Shown here: positions 35,635 to 44,639 of the stretch, piece after piece
How positions within the stretch are numbered: position 1 is the first letter of the stretch
How the letters are laid out: every line of letters begins with the position of its first letter
Source: an uncultured Bacilli bacterium
GTDB lineage: Bacteria; Bacillota_I; Bacilli_A; RF39; UBA660
DNA: 64,000 nt
Direction: 5' to 3'
Assembly: GCA_934085595.1 (NCBI GenBank)
Contig: CAKOHK010000002.1
Coordinates: 62,001 to 126,000 of the forward strand
Program-made: the position numbers and the translations under genes
Notes under the pieces: model-generated
The model's database searches: none
What the model was told of the DNA's origin: nothing
Seen by the model: the letters and a program-made list of their open reading frames with translations, nothing else

Positions 35635-35679
35635 TAAATTGTAAGAAGAGCAAAGAATGCTTTTTAAAAAATATTATAA

Positions 35680-35694
35680 GTGTACAAAGTACAC
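35680..35694 (+). promoter_or_regulatory. Operator 2: palindrome before the ribosome site
   Basis: GTGTACAAAGTACAC, perfect 6-3-6 inverted repeat with the same GTGTA-N5-TACAC form, directly before AAAAGGAG and the ATG at 35708. Confidence 0.6.
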
Positions 35695-35707
35695 AAAAGG
35701 AGTTAAT

Positions 35708-36604
35708 ATGAAAAAAGATTGTAAACTAATAGGGACACTTCCTCATATCTATAATGAAAAAGCAGTAAAAGAAATGATGGAAAACAAAGACATAAGCGAA
35801 GTAAGATTTAATTCAGGTGTTAATGAATTACTAAGTCCGGGTGAAATCATAAGTATTTTAAAAGAACTAGAAAATAAATATCATAAAAAAGTATGGATTG
35901 ATTTAAAAGGTAGACAATTAAGAGTTACTTCATGGGCAGATACAAGTTATGAAGCTATAGAATTAAATCATGAAATAGAACTAGAATACCCAGCAAAAGT
36001 AATATTTAGAAACGGTACTTCTTCAAATATATTACACACAAAAGGAAATAAAATCATATTAGAAACTCCGCCAGAAAAAGCCTTAGGAAAAGGCCAATCA
36101 ATAAATATAAAAGCAAAAAGTCTTGATATAAAAGGATATTTAACTTTACTTGATAAAGAACTAATAAAAGAATCTAAAAAACAAGGAATGAATAACTATA
36201 TGGCATCTTTCACTGAATCATCAAATGATTTAAAAGAAATATTTTATCTAAATGAAAAATCAATTATTATTCCAAAAATAGAATCATTAAAAGGAATTAA
36301 ATATGCTTTGGAAAATAATATTTTTACTCCAATGTTAGCAAGAGAGGATTTATGGATTGAATGTAAAGATGATATAAACATATTAAAAGTATTAAGAAGT
36401 TTATCGCTTAAATATAAAGAAGCAATTTGTGCATCAAGATTATTTTCTTCATTAGATAGAGAAAAAGAAATATCACTTTCCGATTTAGAAGATTTAGAAT
36501 TAATGTATTTATATGGCTATAAGAACTTTATGTTACCCGATGGCATGGAAGGAGAAAAGCTAACAAAAGCGTTAAAAGGCTGGAGGATGTTTAAGTATGA
36601 ATAA
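35708..36604 (+). CDS. Pyruvate-kinase-like TIM-barrel protein
   Basis: 298 residues from the ATG at 35708 (AAAGGAG site). Line-by-line echoes of pyruvate kinase are visible: EVRFNSG (for LNFSHG), WIDLKGRQLR (for DLKGPEIR), NYMASFTESSND (for AASFVR), IIPKIESLKGI (catalytic Lys region, KIEN), MLAREDLWIE (for MVARGDLGVE). The mobile B domain and the C-terminal regulatory domain are missing (true enzymes are about 470-590 residues). It probably acts on a phosphorylated or enolpyruvyl substrate but need not be a pyruvate kinase. First gene of the five-gene operon. Confidence 0.7.
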   Translation: MKKDCKLIGTLPHIYNEKAVKEMMENKDISEVRFNSGVNELLSPGEIISILKELENKYHKKVWIDLKGRQLRVTSWADTSYEAIELNHEIELEYPAKVIFRNGTSSNILHTKGNKIILETPPEKALGKGQSINIKAKSLDIKGYLTLLDKELIKESKKQGMNNYMASFTESSNDLKEIFYLNEKSIIIPKIESLKGIKYALENNIFTPMLAREDLWIECKDDINILKVLRSLSLKYKEAICASRLFSSLDREKEISLSDLEDLELMYLYGYKNFMLPDGMEGEKLTKALKGWRMFKYE

Positions 36605-37994
36605 TAGTTATATAATATCAGGTTCACTTTTTGGAGATGAAGGAAAAGGAACATTTGTTGACTACTTATCATATACAAAAAACATAAAAGAAAATGTAAG
36701 ATATAACGGAGGAAGTCAAGCAAGTCATACTGTTATAAATGATGGTATAACACATAAGTTTAGTCAGTTAGGTTCACACTTTTTAAATGAAGACTCAAGA
36801 ACATTCCTATCAAGATATACTATAGTAAACTTATTTAATATTATTGCTGAAGCAGATTATTTAGAAAGAAAAATAAATATACCAAGAGAAGAATTATTAA
36901 AAAGAGTATTTGTAGATTCAACTTCTATTATCACAACACCATATCATAAACTAATAAATGAACTAAATGAAATAGAAAATCAAAATAATAGAAGAGGCAG
37001 CGTAGGAACTGGAGTAAGTGAAGTAATGAGAGTATATGAAAAAGAAGGAGTACTGCTTACATTAAATGATTTTACTAATGAAGAATACATAAAAAAACTA
37101 CATGAACTATTTAATATAACAAAGTCTCTACTATCAACCTCCTCAAATAAAAAACTAATAAACAAACTAATTACTAAAGAAGATATAGAATGTTTAACAA
37201 ATAATAAAAATAAAGATTATATAATTAAATGTTATGAAAACCTATTAAATAGTGGACTTATAAATATTATAGATGGCATAACAAGATTTCATCAAAAAGA
37301 AGATATATTATTTGAAGGTTCACAAGGACTGTTAATAGATAAAGATTATGGTATAAGACCAAATACAACACTACTTTCTACATCAAATAAAAATGGGATA
37401 TTACTATCAAATACTATAAATACAAACCCTCATAAAATAGGTATTATATCTTCACTAATAAGTAGACACGGAATAGGAGTCCTTCCAACTTATGATAAAA
37501 CACTATCATCAATGATAAGTGATGAAAATCAAAAAGAAAGTTACTATCAAGGATCTCCAAGATATGGTTACTTTGATGCTGTACTCTTAAGATACTCACA
37601 AAGTATAAATAATAACGATGAATATTTCTTATCATCACTAGATAGACTCTCATCATTTAAAGAAATTAAAATATGTGATTCATACATATACACAGGAGAA
37701 ATAACAGATGACTTCAAAGAAACATTTGACTATTACATAGATAATAATAGAACAATAATTAAAAATATTAAAAAGAACTCTATATATTTAAGAAAATATT
37801 TATCAAAAACAATACCACTTTATATAGTAATAGATGGATGGAATAAAAACATAAGTAATATTACAAACATAGAAGATTTACCAGATGAATGTCATAACTT
37901 TATAAATCTAATAGAATATTTAACTAACATAAAAATAACACTTTTATCAGTAGGCCCAAATAGAAATCAAAAATTAGAAAGTATATTAAAATGA
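36597..37994 (+). CDS. Divergent adenylosuccinate synthetase-like enzyme (PurA superfamily)
   Basis: 465 residues, longer than PurA (about 430). The P-loop-like GSLFGDEGKG keeps the catalytic Asp (14), and RYNGGSQASHT keeps the catalytic His (44). Later, FEGSQGLLIDKDYG and GSPRYGYFDAVLLRYS match the IMP- and aspartate-binding parts. PurA couples GTP cleavage to joining aspartate to a purine 6-oxygen. The poor match elsewhere and the operon suggest a different base or amino donor, as in phage PurZ. Overlaps its neighbour upstream by 8 bp and downstream by ATGA. Confidence 0.8.
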   Translation: MNNSYIISGSLFGDEGKGTFVDYLSYTKNIKENVRYNGGSQASHTVINDGITHKFSQLGSHFLNEDSRTFLSRYTIVNLFNIIAEADYLERKINIPREELLKRVFVDSTSIITTPYHKLINELNEIENQNNRRGSVGTGVSEVMRVYEKEGVLLTLNDFTNEEYIKKLHELFNITKSLLSTSSNKKLINKLITKEDIECLTNNKNKDYIIKCYENLLNSGLINIIDGITRFHQKEDILFEGSQGLLIDKDYGIRPNTTLLSTSNKNGILLSNTINTNPHKIGIISSLISRHGIGVLPTYDKTLSSMISDENQKESYYQGSPRYGYFDAVLLRYSQSINNNDEYFLSSLDRLSSFKEIKICDSYIYTGEITDDFKETFDYYIDNNRTIIKNIKKNSIYLRKYLSKTIPLYIVIDGWNKNISNITNIEDLPDECHNFINLIEYLTNIKITLLSVGPNRNQKLESILK

Positions 37995-38563
37995 ATATAC
38001 TTATTTCGGGAATGACATGTTCAGGTAAAACATCACTAAGTAACCAGTTATCACATGAATTAAATATTCTTCATTTTGAGGAAGACTGGTACTTTAAAAA
38101 TAAAGAAGATATAAAATGTACAAGTAAAGGTTATCTAATGGATTTACCATCATCATTTCATTTAGATGAGTTTAAAAAAGACGTAAAAACGCTTATAGAA
38201 GAAAAAGAAACATACACGCCAGTATACGATATAAAAACAAACAAAAGAATAAATAAAACAAGACTAGTAAAATCAAGTGAAATAATTATATTTGAAGGAC
38301 TTCACACAATAAGCACTTTAAAAGATTTAAGAAACACACTTAAAGTATTTATAGATATTGATAAAGAACTAGCACTTACGAGAAGAATAGAAAGAGATAA
38401 GAAGTATGGAATAAGTGAAGAAGAAATAAAAAGATATTTTAATGAAGTAATTATGAGTATCTATAAATCACATATAGTTAGTCAAAAGAAAGAAGCAGAT
38501 ATTATATTGAATGGAGGAGATGATATAAAATGTCTATCAAAGAAATTGCAGACTTACTTATGA
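37991..38563 (+). CDS. Uridine-kinase-like P-loop kinase
   Basis: 190 residues. Walker A GMTCSGKTS at the start, EEDWYF (DSFY-like), TPVYDIKTNKR (the PxYDxxxxxR motif of uridine and phosphoribulokinases), and IIFEGLHTI as Walker B. Late RRIERDKKYG is the lid Arg region. Probably phosphorylates a nucleoside or related small molecule. The 3' end overlaps the J-domain/kinase gene by 34 bp. Confidence 0.75.
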   Translation: MNILISGMTCSGKTSLSNQLSHELNILHFEEDWYFKNKEDIKCTSKGYLMDLPSSFHLDEFKKDVKTLIEEKETYTPVYDIKTNKRINKTRLVKSSEIIIFEGLHTISTLKDLRNTLKVFIDIDKELALTRRIERDKKYGISEEEIKRYFNEVIMSIYKSHIVSQKKEADIILNGGDDIKCLSKKLQTYL

Positions 38564-39564
38564 ATGCTAAAAGACCTCATGAAGTATTCGGAACAAATGA
38601 AAATGAAATTAAAAACATATATAGAAAATATGCAAAAATATGTCATCCGGATTTAGCTAAAGATTATGAAAAAGAACTAGCTCAAAAAACAATGACATTA
38701 TTAAATGAATATTATGCACTTGCTCAAAAAGAAATAAAACAAGGAATATATAATGTCATAGATGAAAAAGAATTGTTAAAACAAATGACTCCAATGTTTG
38801 AGTTTGATATAAAAAATGAAAACTATAAGTTTTATAAAATATCAAGAAGTACAGATGTAGCAGACATATATGAAGGTTTATGTAATGATACATTAGTTGA
38901 ACTTATAATCGCAAGTGATATTGAAGATGATGATTTAATTATAGAAGAAGAAAATATATTAAAAACACTAAATCACTTATCTATTCCAAAATTAAAAAGA
39001 AAAGCAAAAATAAATGGACAAAACGCATTAATAATATATAAACCAAAAGGATTTACCATAGATGAAATTAAAAAATATTATGGATACATAAATACTGAAC
39101 ATATATGCTGGATATTAGAAAGACTTTTATCATTAGTTGGATATTTACATTCAAATAAAATAGTTCATGGAAATATTAAAAAAGAAAATATTTTAATAGA
39201 CCCAGAAACACATAATGTAGTAATAACAGATTATTCATTATGTATAAAAGACGCAAATAAAACAGAAAGTAAATATAAAATAATAAATGATATTTACACA
39301 CCAAGTTATGTAAATAAAGATGCAAAAGTCATTCCAAATGTAGACATATACCCACTAGGAATAATAGCAATAGATTTATTAGGAGGTGATATAAATAGAA
39401 TTGCTATTCCACTAAGAGTAGATGTTAAAGTTAGAGCGTTCATTAGAAAATTATTAGATAAAAACTCTAATGATGCATGGGCTTTATGGAATGAACTTAT
39501 AGATATAAGAAATGAATTATACGGAAATAAAAGATTTACAAAATTAGAAAGAAAATTATATTAG
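38530..39564 (+). CDS. J-domain fused to a Ser/Thr protein kinase-like domain
   Basis: 344 residues. N-terminal J domain (about 1-80) with intact HPD (39-41), which would stimulate DnaK. After a linker comes a protein kinase fold (about 95-330). The catalytic loop reads HGNIKKENILI, so the catalytic-base Asp of HRD is Asn (215), while the following Asn and the metal-binding Asp (TDYS, for DFG) remain. Activity may be low or altered. GGAGGTGAT ribosome site. A kinase followed by a VWA protein recalls the TerY-P arrangement, but no phosphatase gene is present. Confidence 0.75.
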   Translation: MSIKEIADLLMNAKRPHEVFGTNENEIKNIYRKYAKICHPDLAKDYEKELAQKTMTLLNEYYALAQKEIKQGIYNVIDEKELLKQMTPMFEFDIKNENYKFYKISRSTDVADIYEGLCNDTLVELIIASDIEDDDLIIEEENILKTLNHLSIPKLKRKAKINGQNALIIYKPKGFTIDEIKKYYGYINTEHICWILERLLSLVGYLHSNKIVHGNIKKENILIDPETHNVVITDYSLCIKDANKTESKYKIINDIYTPSYVNKDAKVIPNVDIYPLGIIAIDLLGGDINRIAIPLRVDVKVRAFIRKLLDKNSNDAWALWNELIDIRNELYGNKRFTKLERKLY

Positions 39565-39574
39565 GAGGATTTTT

Positions 39575-40510
39575 ATGGGAAGTTATAGTTATGATAGAGA
39601 TGTATATAGTTCAAGTAGTTATGATGCTTGGTCAGTAAGTGATACATCTAAAAGAAAATTAAATAAGGTAAGACTTGAAGAGAATATGTTACCAAACGGA
39701 AAAATAATAAAGAGTGATGCAAAAACACCTATAGTTATAGTACTTGATGTTACAGGTTCAAATATCAATTTTGCAAGACTTGTATACGATAAGTTTCCAA
39801 TGTTTTATACAGAATTAGAACAAAAAGGTTACTTAGAAGATTTCGATATTTCAATATGTGCAGTAGGAGATGCTTATACAGATGATTATCCTGTGCAAAT
39901 AAATGATTTTGCTAAAGGATTAGAATTAGATGCAAATATGGAAAATATAGTATTAGAATCAGGCGGAGGAGGACAAGGATGTGAATCATATGAATTAATG
40001 GCTCATTATCTTGCAAATAATACAGTATTTAGAAAAGATGCAAATCCTATGGTATTCTTTATCGCAGATGAAGCACCATATAGTGAACTTAATATTAATC
40101 AAGCAAAAGAAATAGGATTATGTGCAGAAAAAGGGTGTGACCCATTCAAAGAACTAAATAAAAAGTTTAAAAATAATGTATTTGTAATGCTAAATAAATA
40201 TTGTGGTGAAAGATTTGAAGAAAGTATTACAAAAGCATGGGAAAAAGTATTAAATGAAAATCATTTAATTAAAATACCAGAAGAAAAAGCAATAGTAGAT
40301 TTAATACTAGGAGTAATAGCTATCCAAAAGAAAGATTTAGAAGTATACGCTCTAGATATGAAAAATAGAGGTCAAACAGTACATAGAATAGAAGGAGTAA
40401 CTTCTTCACTAACAGCATTATCAAATAGTACTGAACTTATGAATATAGATGCTGATATAAATATGAATCTATCACTAAAACCAAAAGGTAATAAAGGAAG
40501 AAGAATATAA
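39575..40510 (+). CDS. VWA-like protein of the five-gene operon
   Basis: 311 residues, no signal peptide. The first 30 residues are low-complexity (Ser, Tyr, Asp). The core shows a MIDAS-like DVTGS (58-62), YDKFPMFYTELE, then a glycine-rich SGGGGQGCESYELM and FFIADEAPY, arranged like a cytoplasmic VWA domain. AGGAGG ribosome site. Closest general analogue is TerY-type VWA proteins that partner protein kinases. Metal-dependent binding to the kinase or to the enzymes is plausible, not shown. Confidence 0.7.
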   Translation: MGSYSYDRDVYSSSSYDAWSVSDTSKRKLNKVRLEENMLPNGKIIKSDAKTPIVIVLDVTGSNINFARLVYDKFPMFYTELEQKGYLEDFDISICAVGDAYTDDYPVQINDFAKGLELDANMENIVLESGGGGQGCESYELMAHYLANNTVFRKDANPMVFFIADEAPYSELNINQAKEIGLCAEKGCDPFKELNKKFKNNVFVMLNKYCGERFEESITKAWEKVLNENHLIKIPEEKAIVDLILGVIAIQKKDLEVYALDMKNRGQTVHRIEGVTSSLTALSNSTELMNIDADINMNLSLKPKGNKGRRI

Positions 40511-40514
40511 TTAA

Positions 40515-40550
40515 GAAACTATCAAGGAATAAAAATCTTTCTTGATAGTT
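40515..40550 (+). terminator. Probable terminator after the VWA gene
   Basis: Perfect 11-bp stem AAACTATCAAG (40515-40525) with 40540-40550; loop of 14 bases; weak T-run. Confidence 0.6.
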
Positions 40551-40627
40551 TTAATTTAAAATGATATTGCAAAATACCAAATAAATATGTAAAATAATGC
40601 TGAAAAGCAATCAAAATAGGAGTAATA

Positions 40628-41257
40628 ATGAATAATAATATAATAGAAACATTTTATCTAGAAACCCCATCATTAGAACGTAAAGATGAAATAATAGATT
40701 ATATAAATGAGTTTATAGAATATAAATCAGATATTAATGGAATGGAAGCACTAGCTAGAATATTATATGGATATACATTTGAAGAATCATTAAATATGTG
40801 CTTAAATATGCAATATGAAGAGTATGCTAAAATACATGGTAGATGTCAATATAAGACTTTCTTATTGATAAGAAAAAACGATAATAAAATAATCGGAACT
40901 ATAAATATAAGATGGAACTTATCAGAAGAAATGAAAAAGTTTGCAGGAAATATAGGTTACGCAATAAGACCCACAGAAAGAAGAAAAGGGTATAATAAGA
41001 TTAATTTATATCTTGGACTAATCGAAGCAAAAAAAGTAGGATTGGATAGAGTAATGCTAGATTGCGAAGCAAAAAACTTAGCTTCAAGCAAAACGATGGA
41101 AGCATTAGGTGGTAAACTAGAAAGAACTGAAATTGATCCATCAGATGGAATATTAACAAGCGTATATTGGATTGATGTAGATGAATCACTTGAAAAATAT
41201 AAAGATGAATATGCTAACTTTATAGATGAAATGTATTTTCATCAAATCATTAAATAA
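40628..41257 (+). CDS. GNAT-family acetyltransferase
   Basis: 209 residues. The acetyl-CoA-binding core is visible: KIIGTINIRWNLSEEM, NIGYAIRPTERRKGYNKINLYLGL (the R-x-x-G-x-x motif A) and ALGGKLERT. An N-terminal helical extension of about 70 residues precedes it. AATAGGAG ribosome site. The substrate is unknown. It stands alone before the accessory island. Confidence 0.8.
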   Translation: MNNNIIETFYLETPSLERKDEIIDYINEFIEYKSDINGMEALARILYGYTFEESLNMCLNMQYEEYAKIHGRCQYKTFLLIRKNDNKIIGTINIRWNLSEEMKKFAGNIGYAIRPTERRKGYNKINLYLGLIEAKKVGLDRVMLDCEAKNLASSKTMEALGGKLERTEIDPSDGILTSVYWIDVDESLEKYKDEYANFIDEMYFHQIIK

Positions 41258-41348
41258 AGCTTAATTCTCTTAAAATTATTCTGATTTTGTTTTAGAATAA
41301 AGATATTCTATAATTAAAGATAGAATTATAGGAATTCCACCTTTTTTA

Positions 41349-41357
41349 TGGTATAAT
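41349..41357 (+). promoter_or_regulatory. Extended -10 promoter at the left end of the island
   Basis: TGGTATAAT (-10 at 41352-41357), followed by AAAGGAGA (41373-41380) with no start codon at the right distance; now precedes only gene remnants. Confidence 0.5.
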
Positions 41358-41387
41358 CTAATAAATATCTTTAAAGGAGATAAAAAT

Positions 41388-41596
41388 AAGGGCAATAAAA
41401 ACTTGCAAATAACTAATCATGATTTTTTAATATATAAGGATTTGAACAATGATGTTAAGGCTAGGGTAATGTTAATAAATAACGTATTAATAATATATTA
41501 AATAGTGGCGAACTCGATGAAAATAACACCGTCGGAAAAACTGACGTTGATATTTTTCTAAATGAAGCAAGAATGATAAAGAATGAAAGTGAATAA
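41388..41596 (+). pseudogene. Remnant of a RhuM-like gene
   Basis: Two out-of-phase fragments: 41388-41501 reads FLIYKDLNNDVKARVMLINN before a stop, and 41501-41596 reads NSGELDENNTVGKTDVD before a stop. These echo the N-terminal part of RhuM-family proteins (compare the intact copy at 42951), with the middle deleted and the start codon lost. The AAAGGAGA site upstream remains. Confidence 0.5.
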
Positions 41597-41597
41597 T

Positions 41598-41732
41598 ATG
41601 GACATGTATCAAAAAAGAAAAAAGAGACAGGAAATGAAAAGTAATGAAAATGAAGAAGAAATGCAAAACCAAATTAATATCAATTGGTTGATTACGATTT
41701 ATTTAAGCCCTCTAACAAACCCTTATAAATAG
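41598..41732 (+). CDS. Short ORF with ININW motif (island junction a)
   Basis: 44 codons, or 32 from the ATG at 41634. Ends with NININW-type motif (Trp codon 41685-41687) followed by 14 residues ending YK. The same layout, M...INW plus 14 residues ending YK, occurs at 43955, and the motif also opens rbgA at 47373. Read as an old rbgA start displaced by insertion; whether the peptide is made is unknown. Confidence 0.4.
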   Translation: MDMYQKRKKRQEMKSNENEEEMQNQININWLITIYLSPLTNPYK

Positions 41733-41903
41733 ATACTTTCCTTGATTTTAGATTTAGCACGATTTCGTCAAAAAAGATAAAATTACTAAAAATTGATGAA
41801 AATATTGTGATTTTAATGTTATTTATGATGAGAATTAGAAAGGTGATTACGACGTTGCAACCCCTATGTAATTTATATTAAAATAGTTAGTGGAGGTGAA
41901 TAT

Positions 41904-42800
41904 ATGATAAATAAAACAATTGAAGTTCAAAATATAAAAGTTAATATAACAAGCATTAATGATAATGATTATATTTGCATTTCTGACTTCGGTAAATACA
42001 AAGAAGGAAAATCAAAAACTGATGACATTATAAGAAACTGGTTAAGAAATAGAATTACTTTAGAATTTTTAGGAACTTGGGAATCAATTTATAATCCAGA
42101 TTTTAATTCCGTCGAATTCGACGGGTTTAGAAAAAGTGCAGGGCTTCACACATTTACATTAAGTGTTACTGAATGGTGTGAAAAAACAAATGCAATTGGT
42201 ATATATTCTAAACGTGGTAAGTACGGCGGAACTTATGCTCATAAAGATATTGCTTTTGAATTTGCTTCATCTATTAGTCCTGTATTTAAATTATATTTGA
42301 TAAAAGAATTTGAAAGACTAAAGACATTAGAAAATGAAAATAGAGAATGGGATGTTAAAAGAATATTAACTAGAAATAATTATTTAATTCATACCGATGC
42401 AATTAAAAACTATATATTGCCTGATAATAACTACTATAAAGATAGCGAATGGTTAAAGTATGCTGAAGAGGCTGATATTCTAAATGTAGCGCTCTTTAAT
42501 ACAACGGCTAAAAAATGGAGAGAACTTAATCCTAGTTTAGCAAAGAATTCTAATGTTAGAGATTATGCTTCAATAAATGAATTAACAGTATTATCAAACT
42601 TAGAATCACATAATGCTGAATTAATTAAAGAAGGAAAAAGTAAGGAAGAGAGATTTAAAATATTAAATGAAATTGCAAAGTATCAATTAGATATACTTAA
42701 TAATGCTGAAAAGATAAAATTATTAGGAAACAATAAAGAAGGTGAAAAAATGAGTGAAAATAATGGTATGGGGTTTAATAAAAGTGTAATCAACTGGTAA
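41904..42800 (+). CDS. KilA-N domain protein
   Basis: 298 residues; GGAGGTGA ribosome site. The KilA-N DNA-binding domain spans about residues 15-125: YICISDFGKYK, NWLRNRITLEFLGTWE, and SVTEWCEKTNAIGIYSKRGKYGGTYAHKDIAFEFAS. The rest is helical and charged. KilA-N proteins are common in phages and mobile elements; their role here is unknown. The last 17 codons (from the ATG at 42750) form an INW-ending tail like the rbgA-start mimics, so the true protein may have been extended by the junction. Confidence 0.8.
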   Translation: MINKTIEVQNIKVNITSINDNDYICISDFGKYKEGKSKTDDIIRNWLRNRITLEFLGTWESIYNPDFNSVEFDGFRKSAGLHTFTLSVTEWCEKTNAIGIYSKRGKYGGTYAHKDIAFEFASSISPVFKLYLIKEFERLKTLENENREWDVKRILTRNNYLIHTDAIKNYILPDNNYYKDSEWLKYAEEADILNVALFNTTAKKWRELNPSLAKNSNVRDYASINELTVLSNLESHNAELIKEGKSKEERFKILNEIAKYQLDILNNAEKIKLLGNNKEGEKMSENNGMGFNKSVINW

Positions 42801-42950
42801 GTAAGGAATTATGAAAAAACACACTTGAATACTTGAAAATAAAAGGAATTTTTACTAAATGCTTTTTACATTTTGGGGCATTTTTAATAAATTTTAATTT
42901 GAATTGATAAGTGTATGACTTATGAAAAACTAAAGGAAAGGAGATTATTA

Positions 42951-43955
42951 ATGGAAGATAATAAATTAATTATATATAAAAATAGTGAAGGTAAGATTAT
43001 AGTAGATGCTATTTATAAAGATGAAACTTTATGGCTATCACAAAAAGGTATGTCAAAAGTTTTCGATGTTGGAGTACCAGCAATATCAAAACATTTAAAA
43101 AATATATTTGAAGAAAACGAATTAGATAAAAATTCAGTTGTTTCCAAAATGGAAATAACTGCACCTGACGGAAAAAATTATAATACTGAAGTTTATAGTC
43201 TTGATGCTATAATTGCGGTTGGTTATAGAATTAATTCTAAAAAAGCAACAGAATTTAGAATATGGGCAACAAAAATACTAAAAGAATATATGACTAAGGG
43301 ATTTGCTTTAAATGATGAACGTTTTATAAATGGAAATAAATATGATACAAAATATTTTGATGAATTATTAGAACGTATCAAAACAATCAGAGTAAGTGAA
43401 AGAATGGCATACCAAAAAATCACTGATTTATTTATTGCAACAGCAACTGATTACAATCCTAAGTCAGAAGAAGCGTATACTTTCTTTAAAATAGTTCAAA
43501 ATAAGTTGCATTTCGCTATAAGTGGACATACTGCTGCCGAATTAATATATAGTAGAGCAAACTCAGATAAAAAACATATGGGACTAACTAATTGGAAAAA
43601 TTCTCCTGATGGTTTAATATATAAATATGATGTAGTTATTGCAAAAAATTATTTAAGCGAAGAAGAAATGAATAATTTAAAAGATTTAACAAATATGTTT
43701 TTAGTATTTGCTGAAGATGAAGCAAAACAAAGACATGTTATGACAATGAAGGATTGGATAAATGCAACTGATGATTTATTAAAGTTTAGAAGAAAAGAAA
43801 TATTAAATAATAGTGGCAGTATATCTCATAAAGAAGCAGTAGAAAAAGCAGAAAAAGAATATGAAAAATTTAGAGTTATACAAGATCAAAAATATATTTC
43901 TTCAATGGATGAATTTTATAATAAATATCTAAATGAAAATAAAGGTGATGAATAA
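42951..43955 (+). CDS. RhuM-family (virulence/Fic-less DNA-binding) protein
   Basis: 334 residues from the ATG at 42951 (AAGGAGA site), not 42915. The N-terminal winged-helix part reads TLWLSQKGMSKVFDVGVPAISKHLKNIFEENELDKNSVVSKMEITAPDGK, broken here by domain turns, then YSLDAIIAVGYRINSKKATEFRIWATKILKEY, diagnostic of RhuM. The C-terminal half has HFAISGHTAAELIYSRANSDK. Family members ride on mobile elements; the molecular function is not established. A 25-codon INW ORF overlaps its stop. Confidence 0.82.
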   Translation: MEDNKLIIYKNSEGKIIVDAIYKDETLWLSQKGMSKVFDVGVPAISKHLKNIFEENELDKNSVVSKMEITAPDGKNYNTEVYSLDAIIAVGYRINSKKATEFRIWATKILKEYMTKGFALNDERFINGNKYDTKYFDELLERIKTIRVSERMAYQKITDLFIATATDYNPKSEEAYTFFKIVQNKLHFAISGHTAAELIYSRANSDKKHMGLTNWKNSPDGLIYKYDVVIAKNYLSEEEMNNLKDLTNMFLVFAEDEAKQRHVMTMKDWINATDDLLKFRRKEILNNSGSISHKEAVEKAEKEYEKFRVIQDQKYISSMDEFYNKYLNENKGDE

Positions 43956-44032
43956 TGAATAACGAAAACAAAACAAATATAAACTGGTATAAACCGACTT
44001 ATGGAAAACTTCCTATGAAGTCTTATAAATAA
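43955..44032 (+). CDS. Short ORF with NINWY motif (island junction c)
   Basis: 25 codons, start overlapping the RhuM stop (TAATG), AAAGGTGAT ribosome site. Reads KTNINWYKPTYGK then ends YK. The first part mimics the rbgA N terminus (INWYPGHM) and the second half aligns without gaps to the 41598 ORF. Confidence 0.45.
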   Translation: MNNENKTNINWYKPTYGKLPMKSYK

Positions 44033-44132
44033 AGTCTTTTAGTCTTATTCCTTTTTACATTTTATAACTGGAAAATGATAGTTATTTTAAATAAAAAGAG
44101 TATAATAATATCGTAAATATGGAGGATTATAA

Positions 44133-44558
44133 ATGAAGGTTATTAGTATAAAAGAACCATTTGCAACATTGATTAGAAATGGTGATAAGAAAATTGAAAC
44201 TAGAAGTTGGAAAACAAATTATAGAGGAGAATTATTTATACATGCCAGTGGTAAAAATATAGCTAAGGAATTTTTGATTAATGACTATGTTGTTAGTTTA
44301 ATTGATGGTTTAAATATGAATTATGGAAATATAATTTGTCGAGGAAATTTGGTTGATTGTGTTTATATGGATGAAAAATTTTTAAATTCAATAAAGGAAG
44401 ACGAAAAAGAGTTTAAGTTAGGATTATATGAATTAGGGCGATATGCTTGGATTTTTGAAAATGTTGAACCAATATATCCTATACCTGCAAAAGGTCAATT
44501 AAATATATGGAATTATGATGGGAATTATGAGGTTATAAGTAATAAAAAATGCCGTTAG
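44133..44558 (+). CDS. ASCH-domain protein
   Basis: 141 residues; GGAGGAT ribosome site. The ASCH fold opens with VISIKEPFATLIRNGDKKIETRSWKT, typical wording of this RNA-binding/base-modifying beta-barrel family, followed by GELFIHASGK and the closing WIFENVEPI and KGQLNIWNY. ASCH proteins act on RNA or modified nucleosides (some are N4-acetylcytidine amidohydrolases). Position inside the island suggests cargo. Confidence 0.85.
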   Translation: MKVISIKEPFATLIRNGDKKIETRSWKTNYRGELFIHASGKNIAKEFLINDYVVSLIDGLNMNYGNIICRGNLVDCVYMDEKFLNSIKEDEKEFKLGLYELGRYAWIFENVEPIYPIPAKGQLNIWNYDGNYEVISNKKCR

Positions 44559-44587
44559 TACGGTTAGCGTAGTTAGTGTAAAAATTT

Positions 44588-44616
44588 TTGACAAAATCAT
44601 TGTTATGTGCTAGAAT
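44588..44616 (+). promoter_or_regulatory. Promoter of the GNAT/amidotransferase-like pair
   Basis: -35 TTGACA (44588-44593), 17-base spacer ending TGC, -10 TAGAAT (44611-44616). Strong match. Confidence 0.75.
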
Positions 44617-44639
44617 ATTCATCGTTTTAGGGGGATTAT

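Noticed and set aside
41487..41672. 61-codon - strand frame in the RhuM remnant
   Set aside because: No ribosome site or recognisable product; the + strand fragments explain the region better.
44078..44106. Promoter before the ASCH gene
   Set aside because: TATAAT at 44101 has only GTTATT at the -35 distance and no TG extension; too weak to list.
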